In this document: positions 55,050-64,000 of the stretch, piece by piece
Layout of the letters: the number at the start of each line of letters is the position of its first letter
Numbering within the stretch: position 1 is the stretch's first letter
Origin: Oceanidesulfovibrio marinus
GTDB lineage: Bacteria > Desulfobacterota > Desulfovibrionia > Desulfovibrionales > Desulfovibrionaceae
DNA: 64,000 nt
Direction of reading: 5' to 3'
Assembly (NCBI RefSeq): GCF_013085545.1
Contig: NZ_CP039543.1
Location: 3,875,322 to 3,939,321, forward strand
Notes under the pieces: generated by a model
Databases searched by the model: none
Told to the model about the DNA's origin: nothing
What the model saw: only the letters and a program-made list of their open reading frames with translations
Position numbers and translations under genes: made by a program

Positions 55050-55907
55050 ATGACTTGGCGTTCGACCACCATGGGGGTGCCCTGGAATGTCTTTCTCATC
55101 GCCCTCGGGTCTGTGGTGTGCATGTATGGGGCTGTGGCCGTGGCCCAGCCGCACCACTTTCTTGTGGGCGGCCTCTTCGGCCTGTGCCTGTACCTCAAGT
55201 ACGTAACGGGCTGGCTCTCCCCGGGCATCTGGTACGCCATCATCAACGTGCCAATCTTCCTGCTCGGCTGGTTCTTCGTCAGCCGGCGGTTTTTTATTTA
55301 CTCCCTGTTCGGCGTGGCCGCGATCTTCCTGGCCGCGGAGCTCATTACCACCACGTTTCCCATCCACGACAAAATGCTCGCCGCCGTAACGGGCGGCGTG
55401 CTCTACGGCGCCGGCTCGGGCATTGTGCTGCGCTCTCTGGGCAGCTGCGGCGGCCTGGACATCATCTCCATCATCCTGTTCCAGAAGTGGAACATCCGCG
55501 TGGGCCAAGTGAGCTTTGTCGCCAACATGCTCATCTTCGCCACGGCCTTTGTCTCCATGGAGAACGACCTCATCCTCTACTCCGTGGCCATGGTCTTTGT
55601 CTCGGCCTCGGTCTGCGACTACGTGCTCTCCATGTTCAACCAGCGCAAAGTCGCCTTCATCATTTCCGATTCGGCCGAGACCATCGCCCGCACCGTGGTC
55701 AAGACCATCCAGCGCGGCGGCACTTTTCTGGAAGGCACGGGCATCTACTCCGGCAAGCGCAAGCAGGTGCTCATGGTCGTGGTCAACAACTATCAGCTCA
55801 AGCGGCTGGAGGAAACGGTGTTCAGCGTGGACCCCAACGCCTTCGTTATCGTGGAAAACACCTTCAACGTCCTCGGCGAGGGCTTCTCCAGAAGGAAAGT
55901 GTACTGA
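55050..55907 (+). CDS. yitT: YitT-family membrane protein (DUF2179)
   Basis: A 285-residue inner-membrane protein with about six hydrophobic segments. Family segments are PWNVFLIALGSVVCMYGAVA, VGGLFGLCLYLKYVTGWLSP, GWFFVSRRFFIYSLFGVAAI, AAVTGGVLYGAGSGIVLRSL and GSCGGLDIISIILFQKWNIR. A cytosolic C-terminal DUF2179 domain has AFIISDSAETIARTVVKTIQ, RGGTFLEGTGIYSGKRKQVL, MVVVNNYQLKRLEE and DPNAFVIVENTFNVLGEGFS. Function of the family is unknown; transport is suspected. Start ATG at 55050 with GGAG nine bases before; an ATG at 55071 is a shorter option. Its stop codon overlaps the start of larC by one base. Confidence 0.9.
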   Translation: MTWRSTTMGVPWNVFLIALGSVVCMYGAVAVAQPHHFLVGGLFGLCLYLKYVTGWLSPGIWYAIINVPIFLLGWFFVSRRFFIYSLFGVAAIFLAAELITTTFPIHDKMLAAVTGGVLYGAGSGIVLRSLGSCGGLDIISIILFQKWNIRVGQVSFVANMLIFATAFVSMENDLILYSVAMVFVSASVCDYVLSMFNQRKVAFIISDSAETIARTVVKTIQRGGTFLEGTGIYSGKRKQVLMVVVNNYQLKRLEETVFSVDPNAFVIVENTFNVLGEGFSRRKVY

Positions 55908-57052
55908 TGCGGCTCTATCTCGATCTTTCCTACGGCATCGGCGGGGACATGCTCCTGGCCGCCCTGGCCGACGCCGGGCTCGACCTGGCTCCCCTTGAGG
56001 AAATGTTTCAGGAAGCAGGACTGACCGCGGCCGTGGCCGCCGTGGCCGAAACGCGTAGAGGCATCGCCGGCAAACGGCTCATTCTGGAGCAGGCCGAAGA
56101 CCAACCCCTGCGCACCCTGGCCGACATCCAGGCCGTGCTGGATCGCCTGCCCCTGAATGACCGCGTGCGCGAGCGCAGCAGGGACGCCTTCCGCCGGCTG
56201 GCCGAGGTCGAGGCCGCGGTCCACGGCTGCGAGGTCGCCTCCATCCACTTCCACGAGGTCGGCGCCGTGGATACCCTGGTGGACGTGGTGGGCGCGATCT
56301 GGGGGTTCGACGTCCTGGGCGTCACCGAGGCGCGCGCCTCGGCCATTCCCTGGTTTACAGGCACCGTGACCTGCGCCCACGGCGAGATCTCCCTGCCGGC
56401 TCCGGCCGTGCTCCGGCTGCTGGAGGACAAGCCCGTGCGGCCCTCGTCCTTCACCCGCGAGATGGTCACGCCCACCGGCGCGCTGCTTCTGGACACGCTG
56501 GTGGACGGCTTTGACCACGATGGCGCGGCCGGTCCCAGCGGCAGATTGCACGCCGCCGGCCTGGGCTACGGCATGTGCGACACCGGCGGCGGTCTGCGTC
56601 TCTACCTGCTGGAGGAGGAGCCCGCGTCCAGCGATACGGTCTGGGTTCTGGAAAGCCACATCGACCACCTCTCCGGCGAGGAGCTGGGCCGGGCCTTCGA
56701 GGGCATCATGGCGGCCGGCGCTCTGGACGTGCTCGCCCTGCACGGCATCATGAAGAAAAATCGCCCGGCCGTGGCCCTGCGCGTGGTCTGCGACGACGCC
56801 CACCTGCAGGCCGTGGAGACCGCGTTTTTCGCTCAGACCCTCACCCTCGGCATCCGCCGCACCCGCACCGAACGCACCATCCTGCCTCGCACTGCCACCA
56901 CCATGCACACGCCCTGGGGCGATATCCGCGCCAAGGCGTACACCCTGGCCGGACAGACCTTCATCGCGCCCGAGGACGACGCCCTGGCCGAGCTCGCTAT
57001 CCAGACCGGACACTCCACCGCCGCCCTGCGCCGGCTGCTGATGTCGAAATAA
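55907..57052 (+). CDS. larC: Nickel insertion protein LarC (Ni-pincer nucleotide cofactor)
   Basis: A 381-residue LarC, which inserts nickel into pyridinium-3,5-bisthiocarboxylic acid mononucleotide to give the cofactor of lactate racemase and related epimerases. Family marks are LYLDLSYGIGGDMLLAALAD, ASIHFHEVGAVDTLVDVVGA, ALRLLEDKP-like VLRLLEDKPVRPS, EMVTPTGALLLDTLV, AGLGYGMCD and VWVLESHIDHLSGEELGRAF. The CTP-dependent C-terminal half is present in one unbroken frame, not split by a frameshift as in some species. TGATG couples it to yitT. larA, larB and larE are not in the window. A lactate-using organism is a fitting host. Confidence 0.92.
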   Translation: MRLYLDLSYGIGGDMLLAALADAGLDLAPLEEMFQEAGLTAAVAAVAETRRGIAGKRLILEQAEDQPLRTLADIQAVLDRLPLNDRVRERSRDAFRRLAEVEAAVHGCEVASIHFHEVGAVDTLVDVVGAIWGFDVLGVTEARASAIPWFTGTVTCAHGEISLPAPAVLRLLEDKPVRPSSFTREMVTPTGALLLDTLVDGFDHDGAAGPSGRLHAAGLGYGMCDTGGGLRLYLLEEEPASSDTVWVLESHIDHLSGEELGRAFEGIMAAGALDVLALHGIMKKNRPAVALRVVCDDAHLQAVETAFFAQTLTLGIRRTRTERTILPRTATTMHTPWGDIRAKAYTLAGQTFIAPEDDALAELAIQTGHSTAALRRLLMSK

Positions 57053-57085
57053 ATGGCTTGATTTATTAAGGATAGTTTGGACGAT

Positions 57086-57238
57086 TTTTGGGGACGCTGT
57101 CCCCCAAAACCCCCTGCCAGGGGAATTCAATTCCCCTGGACCCCAGATATGGGTCCAGGGAGCTTAGCTCCCTGGTGGGAGTTTGAGGGCAAAGCCCTCA
57201 AGACCCTTTGCGGGGGTGTCCGAGGGGCGGCGCCCCTC
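57086..57238. repeat. Repeat family R1, copy h (longest, six hairpins)
   Basis: Fills the gap between converging larC and the U32 gene. Hairpins: GGGGACGCTGTCCCC core (about 57090-57105) flanked by TTTT/AAAA, CAGGGGAATTCAATTCCCCTG core (57119-57138), GGACCC/GGGTCC (57138-57156), AGGGAGCTTAGCTCCCT (57157-57173), TTGAGGGCAAAGCCCTCAA (57183-57201), and an extra CGAGGGGCGGCGCCCCTCG (57220-57238). The first unit, with its A/T flanks, resembles a bidirectional terminator. Confidence 0.86.
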
Positions 57239-57242
57239 GGCA

Positions 57243-58502
57243 TCAGGCCAAGCGCAGGAAAAAGCCGGCCGACAAATCCGGATGATCGCAGACAAGGACG
57301 GCGTCCATGCCGGAGTGGGCGAGGGTGATGCGTTCGCCGGCCGCATTTTCCAGGGCATAGTCGCCAGGCGCGAGGCGCGGACGCTGCAGACCGGGCACGA
57401 GGATGTCGATGGCTGCGGCAGTGTCCCAGCGTCCTTTGACGGCCACGCTCCAGCGGTGGTCTCCGGCGGGGGCGATAATTTTGCCGGCCATGGGGCGGCG
57501 GATGAAGGGCGAGGCCTCGGGATCGTACAGGAGGCGCGGGGTTTCGCAGAAAAAACCGGTGCCGAGGGGCCGGGCCGCGGCGTGGCGCAGCTCGTCCATG
57601 ACGGCTTGGCCGGGCATGCGACCATCGCAGAGGCCGTCCAGGGCGGCGCGGTAGGCGTCCACGGTCTGGGCAATGGCCTGCTCCGAGCGCATGCGACCTT
57701 CGATCTTGAGGGCGGCCACGCCGACGCGGCCGAACCAGCCGAGATGGTGGACCAGACAGAGGTCCTCCGGGGCGAAGAGGGCGCCAAAACCGTCGGCGCA
57801 GGCGGCGCGCCAAGTGGTGTGGCCGGGGCGCGTCTTTTCTTCGAGGTCAATGCTCTCGCGAACGGCGTACTCGAAGCGGCAGGGCTGGGTGCAGAGGCCC
57901 AAGTTGGCGGAGCGGCGGTTGATGGCCGCGCCGAGCAGACAGCGGCCGGAGATGGCCAGACACTGCGCGCCGTGGACAAAGCACTCCACCTCCACGCCGT
58001 GCTCACGGCCGGCCGCGGCCATGGCGGCGATGTCTGGGCCGGTGAGCTCCCGCGCCAGGTTGACGCGCGCAACGCCCTGATCGGCCCAGAAGGCCAGGGC
58101 CTCGCTGTTGGAGGTGTTGGCCTGGGTGGAGAGGTGCAGGGGATAGCGCGGGGCGATGCGTTGCGCCAGGCGGACCACGCCGGGGTCGGCCACGATGAGC
58201 GCGTGGGGCGAGGCCGCGGGATCGAGGTCGTTCAGCGCTTCCAGCCGCTCGCGCACGCCGTGCAGACCGGACTCGCGCGGCAGAATGTTGAGCGTGTAGT
58301 AGACGCGGGCCCCGAATGTATGCGCACACGTGCATGCGTCTTTCAGGGCCGGGATATCGAAGCCGGCGGCCTTGGCGCGCAGGGAGAGGTCTGGCCCGCC
58401 AAGGTACACGGCGTCTGCGCCGTAGCGCAGGGCCGTGGCCAGTTTGTCCGGTGTGCCGGCCGGGGCCAGCAGCTCGGGAATATGCGGGGCGTCCGGTATC
58501 AA
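57243..58502 (-). CDS. U32-family peptidase/hydroxylase-like protein (TrhP/YegQ type)
   Basis: A 419-residue member of peptidase family U32. Bacterial relatives TrhP/RlhA act in hydroxylation of tRNA U34 or 23S rRNA rather than proteolysis. Signatures: HIPELLAPAGTPDKLATALR, YGADAVYLGGPDLSLRAKAA, ALIVADPGVVRLAQ, LHLSTQANTSNSEALAFWAD, GVARVNLARELTGPDI, ECFVHGAQCLAISGRCLLGA and VAALKIEGRMRSEQAIAQTV. The four conserved cysteines expected for an iron-sulfur site include CLAISGRC, LCTQPCRFEY and a further CADGFG. Start ATG at 58502 overlaps the stop of the upstream PHP gene by four bases (ATGA), so the two are co-translated. Confidence 0.9.
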   Translation of the reverse strand: MIPDAPHIPELLAPAGTPDKLATALRYGADAVYLGGPDLSLRAKAAGFDIPALKDACTCAHTFGARVYYTLNILPRESGLHGVRERLEALNDLDPAASPHALIVADPGVVRLAQRIAPRYPLHLSTQANTSNSEALAFWADQGVARVNLARELTGPDIAAMAAAGREHGVEVECFVHGAQCLAISGRCLLGAAINRRSANLGLCTQPCRFEYAVRESIDLEEKTRPGHTTWRAACADGFGALFAPEDLCLVHHLGWFGRVGVAALKIEGRMRSEQAIAQTVDAYRAALDGLCDGRMPGQAVMDELRHAAARPLGTGFFCETPRLLYDPEASPFIRRPMAGKIIAPAGDHRWSVAVKGRWDTAAAIDILVPGLQRPRLAPGDYALENAAGERITLAHSGMDAVLVCDHPDLSAGFFLRLA

Positions 58503-59383
58503 AAGAGCACGGTAGGCGTCGTCTCGGTGGGCAGGCCCTTGTCCCGGCGGCGCTTTTTGAGGTCTTCGAGCACGGAGTAGGGGATGTCCAGCCTGCCGCG
58601 GCCTGTGCCCAGCCTGATGTCCGGCTTGATGGGACCGTGGAAGTCCGAGCCGCCGGCTACGCCGAGGTCCAGCCGTCTGGCCAGCTCCAGGAAAGAGCGC
58701 GTCTGCGACGGGCTGTGGTCGCTGTAGTACGCCTCGATGGCGTCGAGCCCCATGCCCTTGAGCGTGAGGATGAGCGAGGCGAGTTCGTCCTTGCCCAGGC
58801 CGATCTGGCAGGGGTGGGCCAGCACCGGGGTGGCGCCGTGGCGCTGCAGCAGCTCCAGGGAGTGCGCCGCGGTGAGCACCTTCTTGGGCTCGTAGGCCTT
58901 GCCGTTGGCGCCCAGGTAGCGGTCAAAGGCGTCCTGCGCCGAAGTGACGAAGCCCTTTTCCATCATGGCGGCGGCAAAGTGGGGCCGGCCCACGGCGCCG
59001 TCGCCAGCCTTGGCCAGCACGTCGTCATAAGAGAGGTTGATGCCCAGGTCGTTGAGTTTCTGGATGATGATGTGGTTGCGCTCGTTGCGGTGGCGGATGA
59101 TCTCGTCCAGGGCGCTCTGGATGTCCGGCGCATCGAGGGGCAGCCACAGGGCCAGCATGTGGAAGCGCAGGGTCTCGTGCGTCACGGTGAGCTCGCAGCC
59201 GGGGATGAACTCCAGCCCGATTTCCTTCGCGGCCGTTGCGGCGCGTTCCAGGCCGTCCAGGGTGTCATGGTCGGTCAGGGCGATGGCTTTGAGCCCGGCG
59301 GTCTTGGCCGCGGCCATGAGCTCCTCCGGGCTCATGCTGCCGTCCGAGATGGAGGAATGGGTATGCAGATCAATTTCAGGCAT
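58499..59383 (-). CDS. PHP-domain phosphoesterase (RNase AM-like)
   Basis: A 294-residue PHP-fold metal-dependent phosphoesterase. Motifs: MPEIDLHTHSSISDGSMSPE, ALTDHDTLDGLERA, EFIPGCELTV, HMLALWLP, IGRPHFA-type VGRPHFAAAMMEKGFV, VLAHPCQIG, GMGLDAIEAYYSDHSPSQ and GGSDFHGPIKPDIRLG. The set matches the YciV/RNase AM group that degrades oligo-RNA 5' ends or 3',5'-bisphosphates. Cytosolic. The ATG at 59383 begins directly at the first metal-binding strand; the frame is open upstream but unlikely. It forms an operon with the U32 gene through a four-base overlap. Confidence 0.9.
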   Translation of the reverse strand: MPEIDLHTHSSISDGSMSPEELMAAAKTAGLKAIALTDHDTLDGLERAATAAKEIGLEFIPGCELTVTHETLRFHMLALWLPLDAPDIQSALDEIIRHRNERNHIIIQKLNDLGINLSYDDVLAKAGDGAVGRPHFAAAMMEKGFVTSAQDAFDRYLGANGKAYEPKKVLTAAHSLELLQRHGATPVLAHPCQIGLGKDELASLILTLKGMGLDAIEAYYSDHSPSQTRSFLELARRLDLGVAGGSDFHGPIKPDIRLGTGRGRLDIPYSVLEDLKKRRRDKGLPTETTPTVLF

Positions 59384-59514
59384 GGTTTGTCTCGTGCTCC
59401 TTCTGCCGTGAGTGCTAGAGGAGGGGGGTGGTTCTGTCAACGAATGGCGGATGGTGTGATCGGGCGCGGCGAAAGGTGCTTGAATGACGCGCGGGAAGGG
59501 GATACAGAGCGGGC

Positions 59515-59730
59515 ATGGCAATCGACAAAGAACTTCTCGACATACTCGTAAGCCCCAAGACCAAGGCGCCCGTGGTCCCCACCGAAGACGGCGAGGGCCT
59601 GTACTGCGAGCAGGAACGGATGGTCTACCCCATCCGGGACGGCATTCCGATCATGCTCGTGGAGGAGGCAGTCTCCTTCGACGAATGGCAGCGCGGCAAG
59701 CGCGAGGCCATCAAGCGCGGCGCGGTCTAG
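59515..59730 (+). CDS. Trm112-like small protein lacking the zinc cysteines
   Basis: A 71-residue protein that follows the Trm112/YcaR pattern: MAIDKELLDILVSPKTKAP, then LYCEQERMVYPIRDGIPIML. In most family members the first motif is CPxC (for example LACPVC) and a second cysteine pair follows; here these are SPKT and a single Cys remains, so zinc binding is doubtful. Trm112 activates several SAM-dependent methyltransferases in eukaryotes; bacterial roles are unclear. It is divergent from the PHP gene. Repeat R2c starts 11 bp after its stop. Confidence 0.82.
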   Translation: MAIDKELLDILVSPKTKAPVVPTEDGEGLYCEQERMVYPIRDGIPIMLVEEAVSFDEWQRGKREAIKRGAV

Positions 59731-59741
59731 CCCGGCTTGAA

Positions 59742-59865
59742 CAGGCTGTTGAAGGCCTGCGGCTGGCTGCATTGCGGTACAGAGTTCAAAGCCGCGCATG
59801 TCGCATCTACGCGTTGCCTTTGAGCTTTTCTTGCGCCGTGCCAGCGTGATTTTTGAACAGCCTGC
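59742..59865. repeat. Repeat family R2, copy c
   Basis: Same orientation as copy a. Ends CAGGCTGTTGAA (59742-59753) and TTTTTGAACAGCCTG (about 59850-59864). Inner blocks GGCTGGCTGCATTGC and CGCCGTGCCAGCG, and AGAGTTCAAAG against CCTTTGAGCTTTT, match each other and the other copies. It lies between converging genes. Confidence 0.82.
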
Positions 59866-59903
59866 CGTGGGAGAGCTCTTCGACATCTCTCCAGCGCGGT
59901 CCC

Positions 59904-61994
59904 TTACGAGGCCGATCCTTTCAGCAAGGACTCCAGCGCCGCAGTGTCGGTGACCGGGCTTTTACACGCGCGTTCTTCGCAGACGTAGGCCGTGGTGCGT
60001 CCGTCCTTTGGCGTCAAAGGCGCCGTCCACGGCGCGATCTTCTCCAGGCCGGGCCGGGTGGCAAGGGCCACGGCTCCTGGCAGATAGCGGGAGTCCACGG
60101 CGCGGCGCATGGCCTGCCACGTTTCGTCGCGCTCCTCCCCGGCAATGACGATCTCCATGGATTTTCCGCGCGCCAGATCCACGGCGCAAAGCATGAACGT
60201 ATAGCCGGCCGGGTGCTGTGAGGCATCCGGATAGAAGGCGCGGGCGACCTCCTCGGCATAGCCCTCGTAATCCGGCACGCCCAGGAGGCGGGCCAGCTTG
60301 GTGAACACGAGCATGGCCACAGAGTTGGCCGAGGGGATGGCGGCGTCCTGGCCTTCCTTGGAGCGGGCCAGCAGCTGTTCCGCGTCCGACGCGGTGAAGT
60401 AGAAGCCGCCGCGCTCGGCGTCGCGGAAGCGGTCCAGAAAATCCCCGGCCAGGGCTGCGGCCGCCTCCAGCCAGGTGGAGTCGAATGTGGCTTCGTAGAG
60501 CTCCACCAGCCCCCACAGGAAGAAGGCGTAGTCCTCGGCATGGGCGGAAAGGCCGGCCTCGCCCTCGCGGTAGCGGTGCAGCAGGCGGCCGTCCTCGTCG
60601 CGCATCTCGTGCAGGATGAAGTTCGCGGCGGCCTCGGCGGCGTGGGTGTAGTCGGGCTGGTCCAGAGCGCGGCCGGCGCGCGCCAACGCCGCGATCATCA
60701 GCCCGTTCCAGTCGGTGAGGATCTTGTCGTCCAGCAGGGGGCGCCCCCGCTGGTTCCGCGCAGCAAAGAGCTGCTGGCGCGCATGCAGCAGGGTCTCGGC
60801 CAAGTACTTCTCGTCGATGCCAAGCTCGGCGGCCACGTCGTCCAATCCCTTGGGCAGATGGAGGATGTTGGCGCCGGTGCGATTGCCCGTGGCCTCCTCC
60901 AGGAAGTTGCCCTCGGCCGTCATGCCGTACGCCTTCTGGACTACGGCGGCGTTCTCCGGCCCCAGTATCTCCTCCACCTCGGCCGTGGTGAAGACGTAGA
61001 ACTTGCCTTCCTCGCCTTCGCTGTCGGCGTCTTCGGCAGAGTAGAACCCGCCCGTGTCGGAGCGCATGTCGCGCAGCACGTAGGTGAGCACCTCCTTGAC
61101 CGTGCCGCGAAATGCCGGGTTGCCGGTGATCTGGTACGCCTCGGTGTAGACCAGCGAGAGCAGGGCCTGGTCGTAGAGCATCTTCTCGAAGTGGGGCACC
61201 AGCCACTCGCGATCCGTGGAGTAGCGGTGGAAGCCGAAGCCCACGTGGTCGAACATGCCGCCGGCGCGCATGGCAATGAGGGTCTTTTCCACCATGGCCA
61301 GACCGTCCGCCTTGCCGTGGCGCGCCCACATGCGCAGCAGGAAAAGCAGGATGTGCGGGGTGGGGAACTTGGGCGCTTCGCCGAACCCGCCCCAGTGGTT
61401 GTCGAAGCGCTCGGCCAGGGAGGCGTACGCCTTTTCCATTTCGGCCTCGCCGATTTCGCCTTCGGCCTCTCGGGCCATCTGCCCGGTCATGAACGCCTGG
61501 AGATGGGCGGTGACGTGCTCGGCGGACTTGTCCAGCTCGGCGCGCTGGGCCTGCCACATCAGATTGACCTTGGGCACCAGGTCCAGCATGCCGGCGCGGC
61601 CGTACCGCGTTTCCTTGGGGATGTACGTGCCGGCGAAGAAGGGCTTCTTCTCCGGGGTGAGCAGCACCGTGAGCGGCCAGCCGCCCTGGCCGGTCATCAG
61701 GTGGCAGACCGTCATGTAGAGGTTGTCCAGGTCCGGCCGTTCTTCCCTGTCTACTTTTATGGACACGAAGGTGTCGTTCATCAGCGCGGCCACGGCCTCG
61801 TCCTCGAAGGACTCCTTTTCCATCACATGGCACCAGTGGCACGTGGAGTAGCCGATGGAGAGGAACACGGGCCTGTTTTCGCGGCGGGCGGTCTCGAAGG
61901 CCTCTTCGCACCACGGCCACCAGTCCACCGGGTTGTTTTTGTGCTGGAGCAGGTAGGGGCTCTTCTCGCGGGCGAGTCGGTTCTCATGCGTCAT
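59904..61994 (-). CDS. Thioredoxin-domain protein, YyaL/SSP411 type
   Basis: A 696-residue protein of the DUF255 family. The N-terminal thioredoxin-like domain has [50 protein letters not shown] (CxxC) and [10 protein letters not shown]-like [15 protein letters not shown]. The remainder is an alpha/alpha-barrel like glycoside-hydrolase or N-acyl-glucosamine 2-epimerase folds, with [59 protein letters not shown] and [20 protein letters not shown]. Length and motifs are complete. Function is unknown in bacteria. ATG at 61994 gives the family start. It follows tgt after 26 bp and is probably in one transcript. Confidence 0.92.
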   Translation of the reverse strand: MTHENRLAREKSPYLLQHKNNPVDWWPWCEEAFETARRENRPVFLSIGYSTCHWCHVMEKESFEDEAVAALMNDTFVSIKVDREERPDLDNLYMTVCHLMTGQGGWPLTVLLTPEKKPFFAGTYIPKETRYGRAGMLDLVPKVNLMWQAQRAELDKSAEHVTAHLQAFMTGQMAREAEGEIGEAEMEKAYASLAERFDNHWGGFGEAPKFPTPHILLFLLRMWARHGKADGLAMVEKTLIAMRAGGMFDHVGFGFHRYSTDREWLVPHFEKMLYDQALLSLVYTEAYQITGNPAFRGTVKEVLTYVLRDMRSDTGGFYSAEDADSEGEEGKFYVFTTAEVEEILGPENAAVVQKAYGMTAEGNFLEEATGNRTGANILHLPKGLDDVAAELGIDEKYLAETLLHARQQLFAARNQRGRPLLDDKILTDWNGLMIAALARAGRALDQPDYTHAAEAAANFILHEMRDEDGRLLHRYREGEAGLSAHAEDYAFFLWGLVELYEATFDSTWLEAAAALAGDFLDRFRDAERGGFYFTASDAEQLLARSKEGQDAAIPSANSVAMLVFTKLARLLGVPDYEGYAEEVARAFYPDASQHPAGYTFMLCAVDLARGKSMEIVIAGEERDETWQAMRRAVDSRYLPGAVALATRPGLEKIAPWTAPLTPKDGRTTAYVCEERACKSPVTDTAALESLLKGSAS

Positions 61995-62020
61995 GTCGGC
62001 CTCGCTGTGGGCTAAGGGGT

Positions 62021-63184
<1,164 letters not shown>

Positions 63185-63310
63185 TTACCCGATCTTGGCA
63201 AAGCGCAAACACGGTTTCGCGTGCCGGTTGCAGGGGGATTTCCGGGGGCGCTGAAAGGGATGCGCGGCCGGGTTCGGGACGCGCGTTTTGTTGCGAGTGG
63301 GCGGCGCGTT

Positions 63311-64000
63311 CTACGGCTCTTCCATCCGTCCCAATGGCGCGATCTGCGGGCCGGTGCGCACGAGGAGCGACTCGGCCAGCTCGCTGCACCAGCCGCAACG
63401 GGCGCAGTCCTTGGCGCAGGTGGTCACGCGGCGCAGGAAGTCGCTCGGGATGTCCTCGTTGGGCAGGCGCAGCACCCCGGCCAGGGGCTCCATGGAGTCG
63501 TTGAGCAGCAGCAGGTTCCCGGAGAACGAGCCGCGGGCGTAAGCCTCCACGATGCGGCGCATCACGCCGGGGCCGCGGCTGCGGCCGCAGAGCTTGATTA
63601 CGTCGGCCAGGCCCACGTAGCCGCTCTGGTCCTCGGGCCGGATAAAGGGCGAGGCCAGCAGCCGGCCGGGATCGTCGTGGAAGAGCCGCTGGCACCCCAG
63701 CTTCACGTTGCGGCCAAAGGCGGAGGCTGCCTCCGGGGCCATGCGCGCGTGGGCGATATGCGCGTCGTGCGCCGGCTTGAACGGGCACTGGTACAGGCAG
63801 CCCTCGTTGGCCATGAGCACGATGGAGAGCCGGGGCCGGACCTGGCGCAGGGCGGCCACGGTGCGTCGCAGCTTGGGCAGCCGGCGGTTCAGGGAACGGT
63901 CCAGCACCAGCCGACCCGGCTGGCGGAAACCAGCCGCATCAATGGCGTCGAAATGGGCGAAGGCCTTATCGGCGGAGTCGATGCAGGTGTTCACGCTGGG
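63311..64000 (-). CDS. U32-like Cys-rich protein, 5' end outside the window
   Basis: The gene runs off the right edge; the frame is open at 63998-64000, though a GTG at 63994 could be an internal or true start. About 229 residues are visible. The segments LSIVLMANEGCLYQCPFKPA, HDAHIAHARM and DQSGYVGLADVIKLCGRSRG, and a terminal cluster CAKDCARCGWC, recall a group of U32-like or radical-SAM-associated proteins with an NEGC...CPF motif; I cannot name a function. The Cys clusters suggest an iron-sulfur site. It is upstream of tgt on the same strand with 144 bp between; tandem transcription is possible. The family call is tentative. Confidence 0.6.
   Translation of the reverse strand, partial: PSVNTCIDSADKAFAHFDAIDAAGFRQPGRLVLDRSLNRRLPKLRRTVAALRQVRPRLSIVLMANEGCLYQCPFKPAHDAHIAHARMAPEAASAFGRNVKLGCQRLFHDDPGRLLASPFIRPEDQSGYVGLADVIKLCGRSRGPGVMRRIVEAYARGSFSGNLLLLNDSMEPLAGVLRLPNEDIPSDFLRRVTTCAKDCARCGWCSELAESLLVRTGPQIAPLGRMEEP

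Overview
The window is a GC-rich, densely coded bacterial chromosome segment with about 57 protein genes, three families of intergenic repeats, one insertion sequence, and no rRNA, tRNA or CRISPR locus that I can see. The gene content (a large NAD-type glutamate dehydrogenase, LarC, the QueH/Tgt pair, a single-ORF RNase E/G, several CoA ligases of the phenylacetate type, a Cache-type chemoreceptor) and the style of the intergenic repeats suggest a sulfate reducer of the Desulfovibrionaceae (Desulfobacterota). That placement is an inference; no rRNA or dissimilatory sulfite reductase gene lies in the window.

Layout. 1-3.5 kb: the 3' end of gatB, then a three-gene module of a small membrane protein (SxtJ-like), a 49-residue DUF5989 protein (SxtK-like) and a NodU/CmcH-type carbamoyltransferase (SxtI-like). 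3.8-14.7 kb: housekeeping genes mtnA, der, ilvE, dnaX-ybaB-recR, a glycosyltransferase, tatD and ftsY. 14.7-19.4 kb: an AT-richer island with a large chemoreceptor, a 68-residue unknown protein and an IS481-family element, bracketed by two direct copies of an intergenic repeat. 19.4-23.7 kb (minus strand): a radical SAM protein, rng, queH and hemW. 23.9-28.9 kb: a TrmI-type tRNA methyltransferase, an atypical phenylacetate-CoA-ligase-like protein, a ChaN-type lipoprotein and mutM. 29-34.8 kb: an M29 aminopeptidase, two tandem OmpA-domain proteins, a metallo-beta-lactamase-fold hydrolase and a secreted unknown. 34.9-42.5 kb: an RND efflux adaptor and pump, then a CHASE4/HAMP/PAS histidine kinase. 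42.6-46.8 kb (minus): NAD-glutamate dehydrogenase and a 4-hydroxyphenylpyruvate-dioxygenase-like protein. 47-52.5 kb: alr, rpsF-rpsR-rplI, dnaB and a canonical phenylacetate-CoA ligase. 52.6-64 kb: a DUF456 protein, trmJ, a CBS-ACT protein, yitT-larC, a U32 peptidase and PHP protein pair, a Trm112-like protein, a thioredoxin-domain (YyaL-type) protein, tgt, and a truncated Cys-rich protein.

The most distinctive architecture is between the genes. Repeat family R1 (8 copies; chains of hairpins, usually about 115 bp), R2 (3 copies; about 123 bp long palindromes) and R3 (2 copies) nearly always begin within about 40 bp of a stop codon. The most interesting coding signals are the SxtI/J/K-like carbamoyltransferase module outside any visible toxin cluster, an O2-dependent-type dioxygenase in an operon with glutamate dehydrogenase in a presumed anaerobe, and a CoA-ligase paralogue that has lost the usual nucleotide-binding P-loop.
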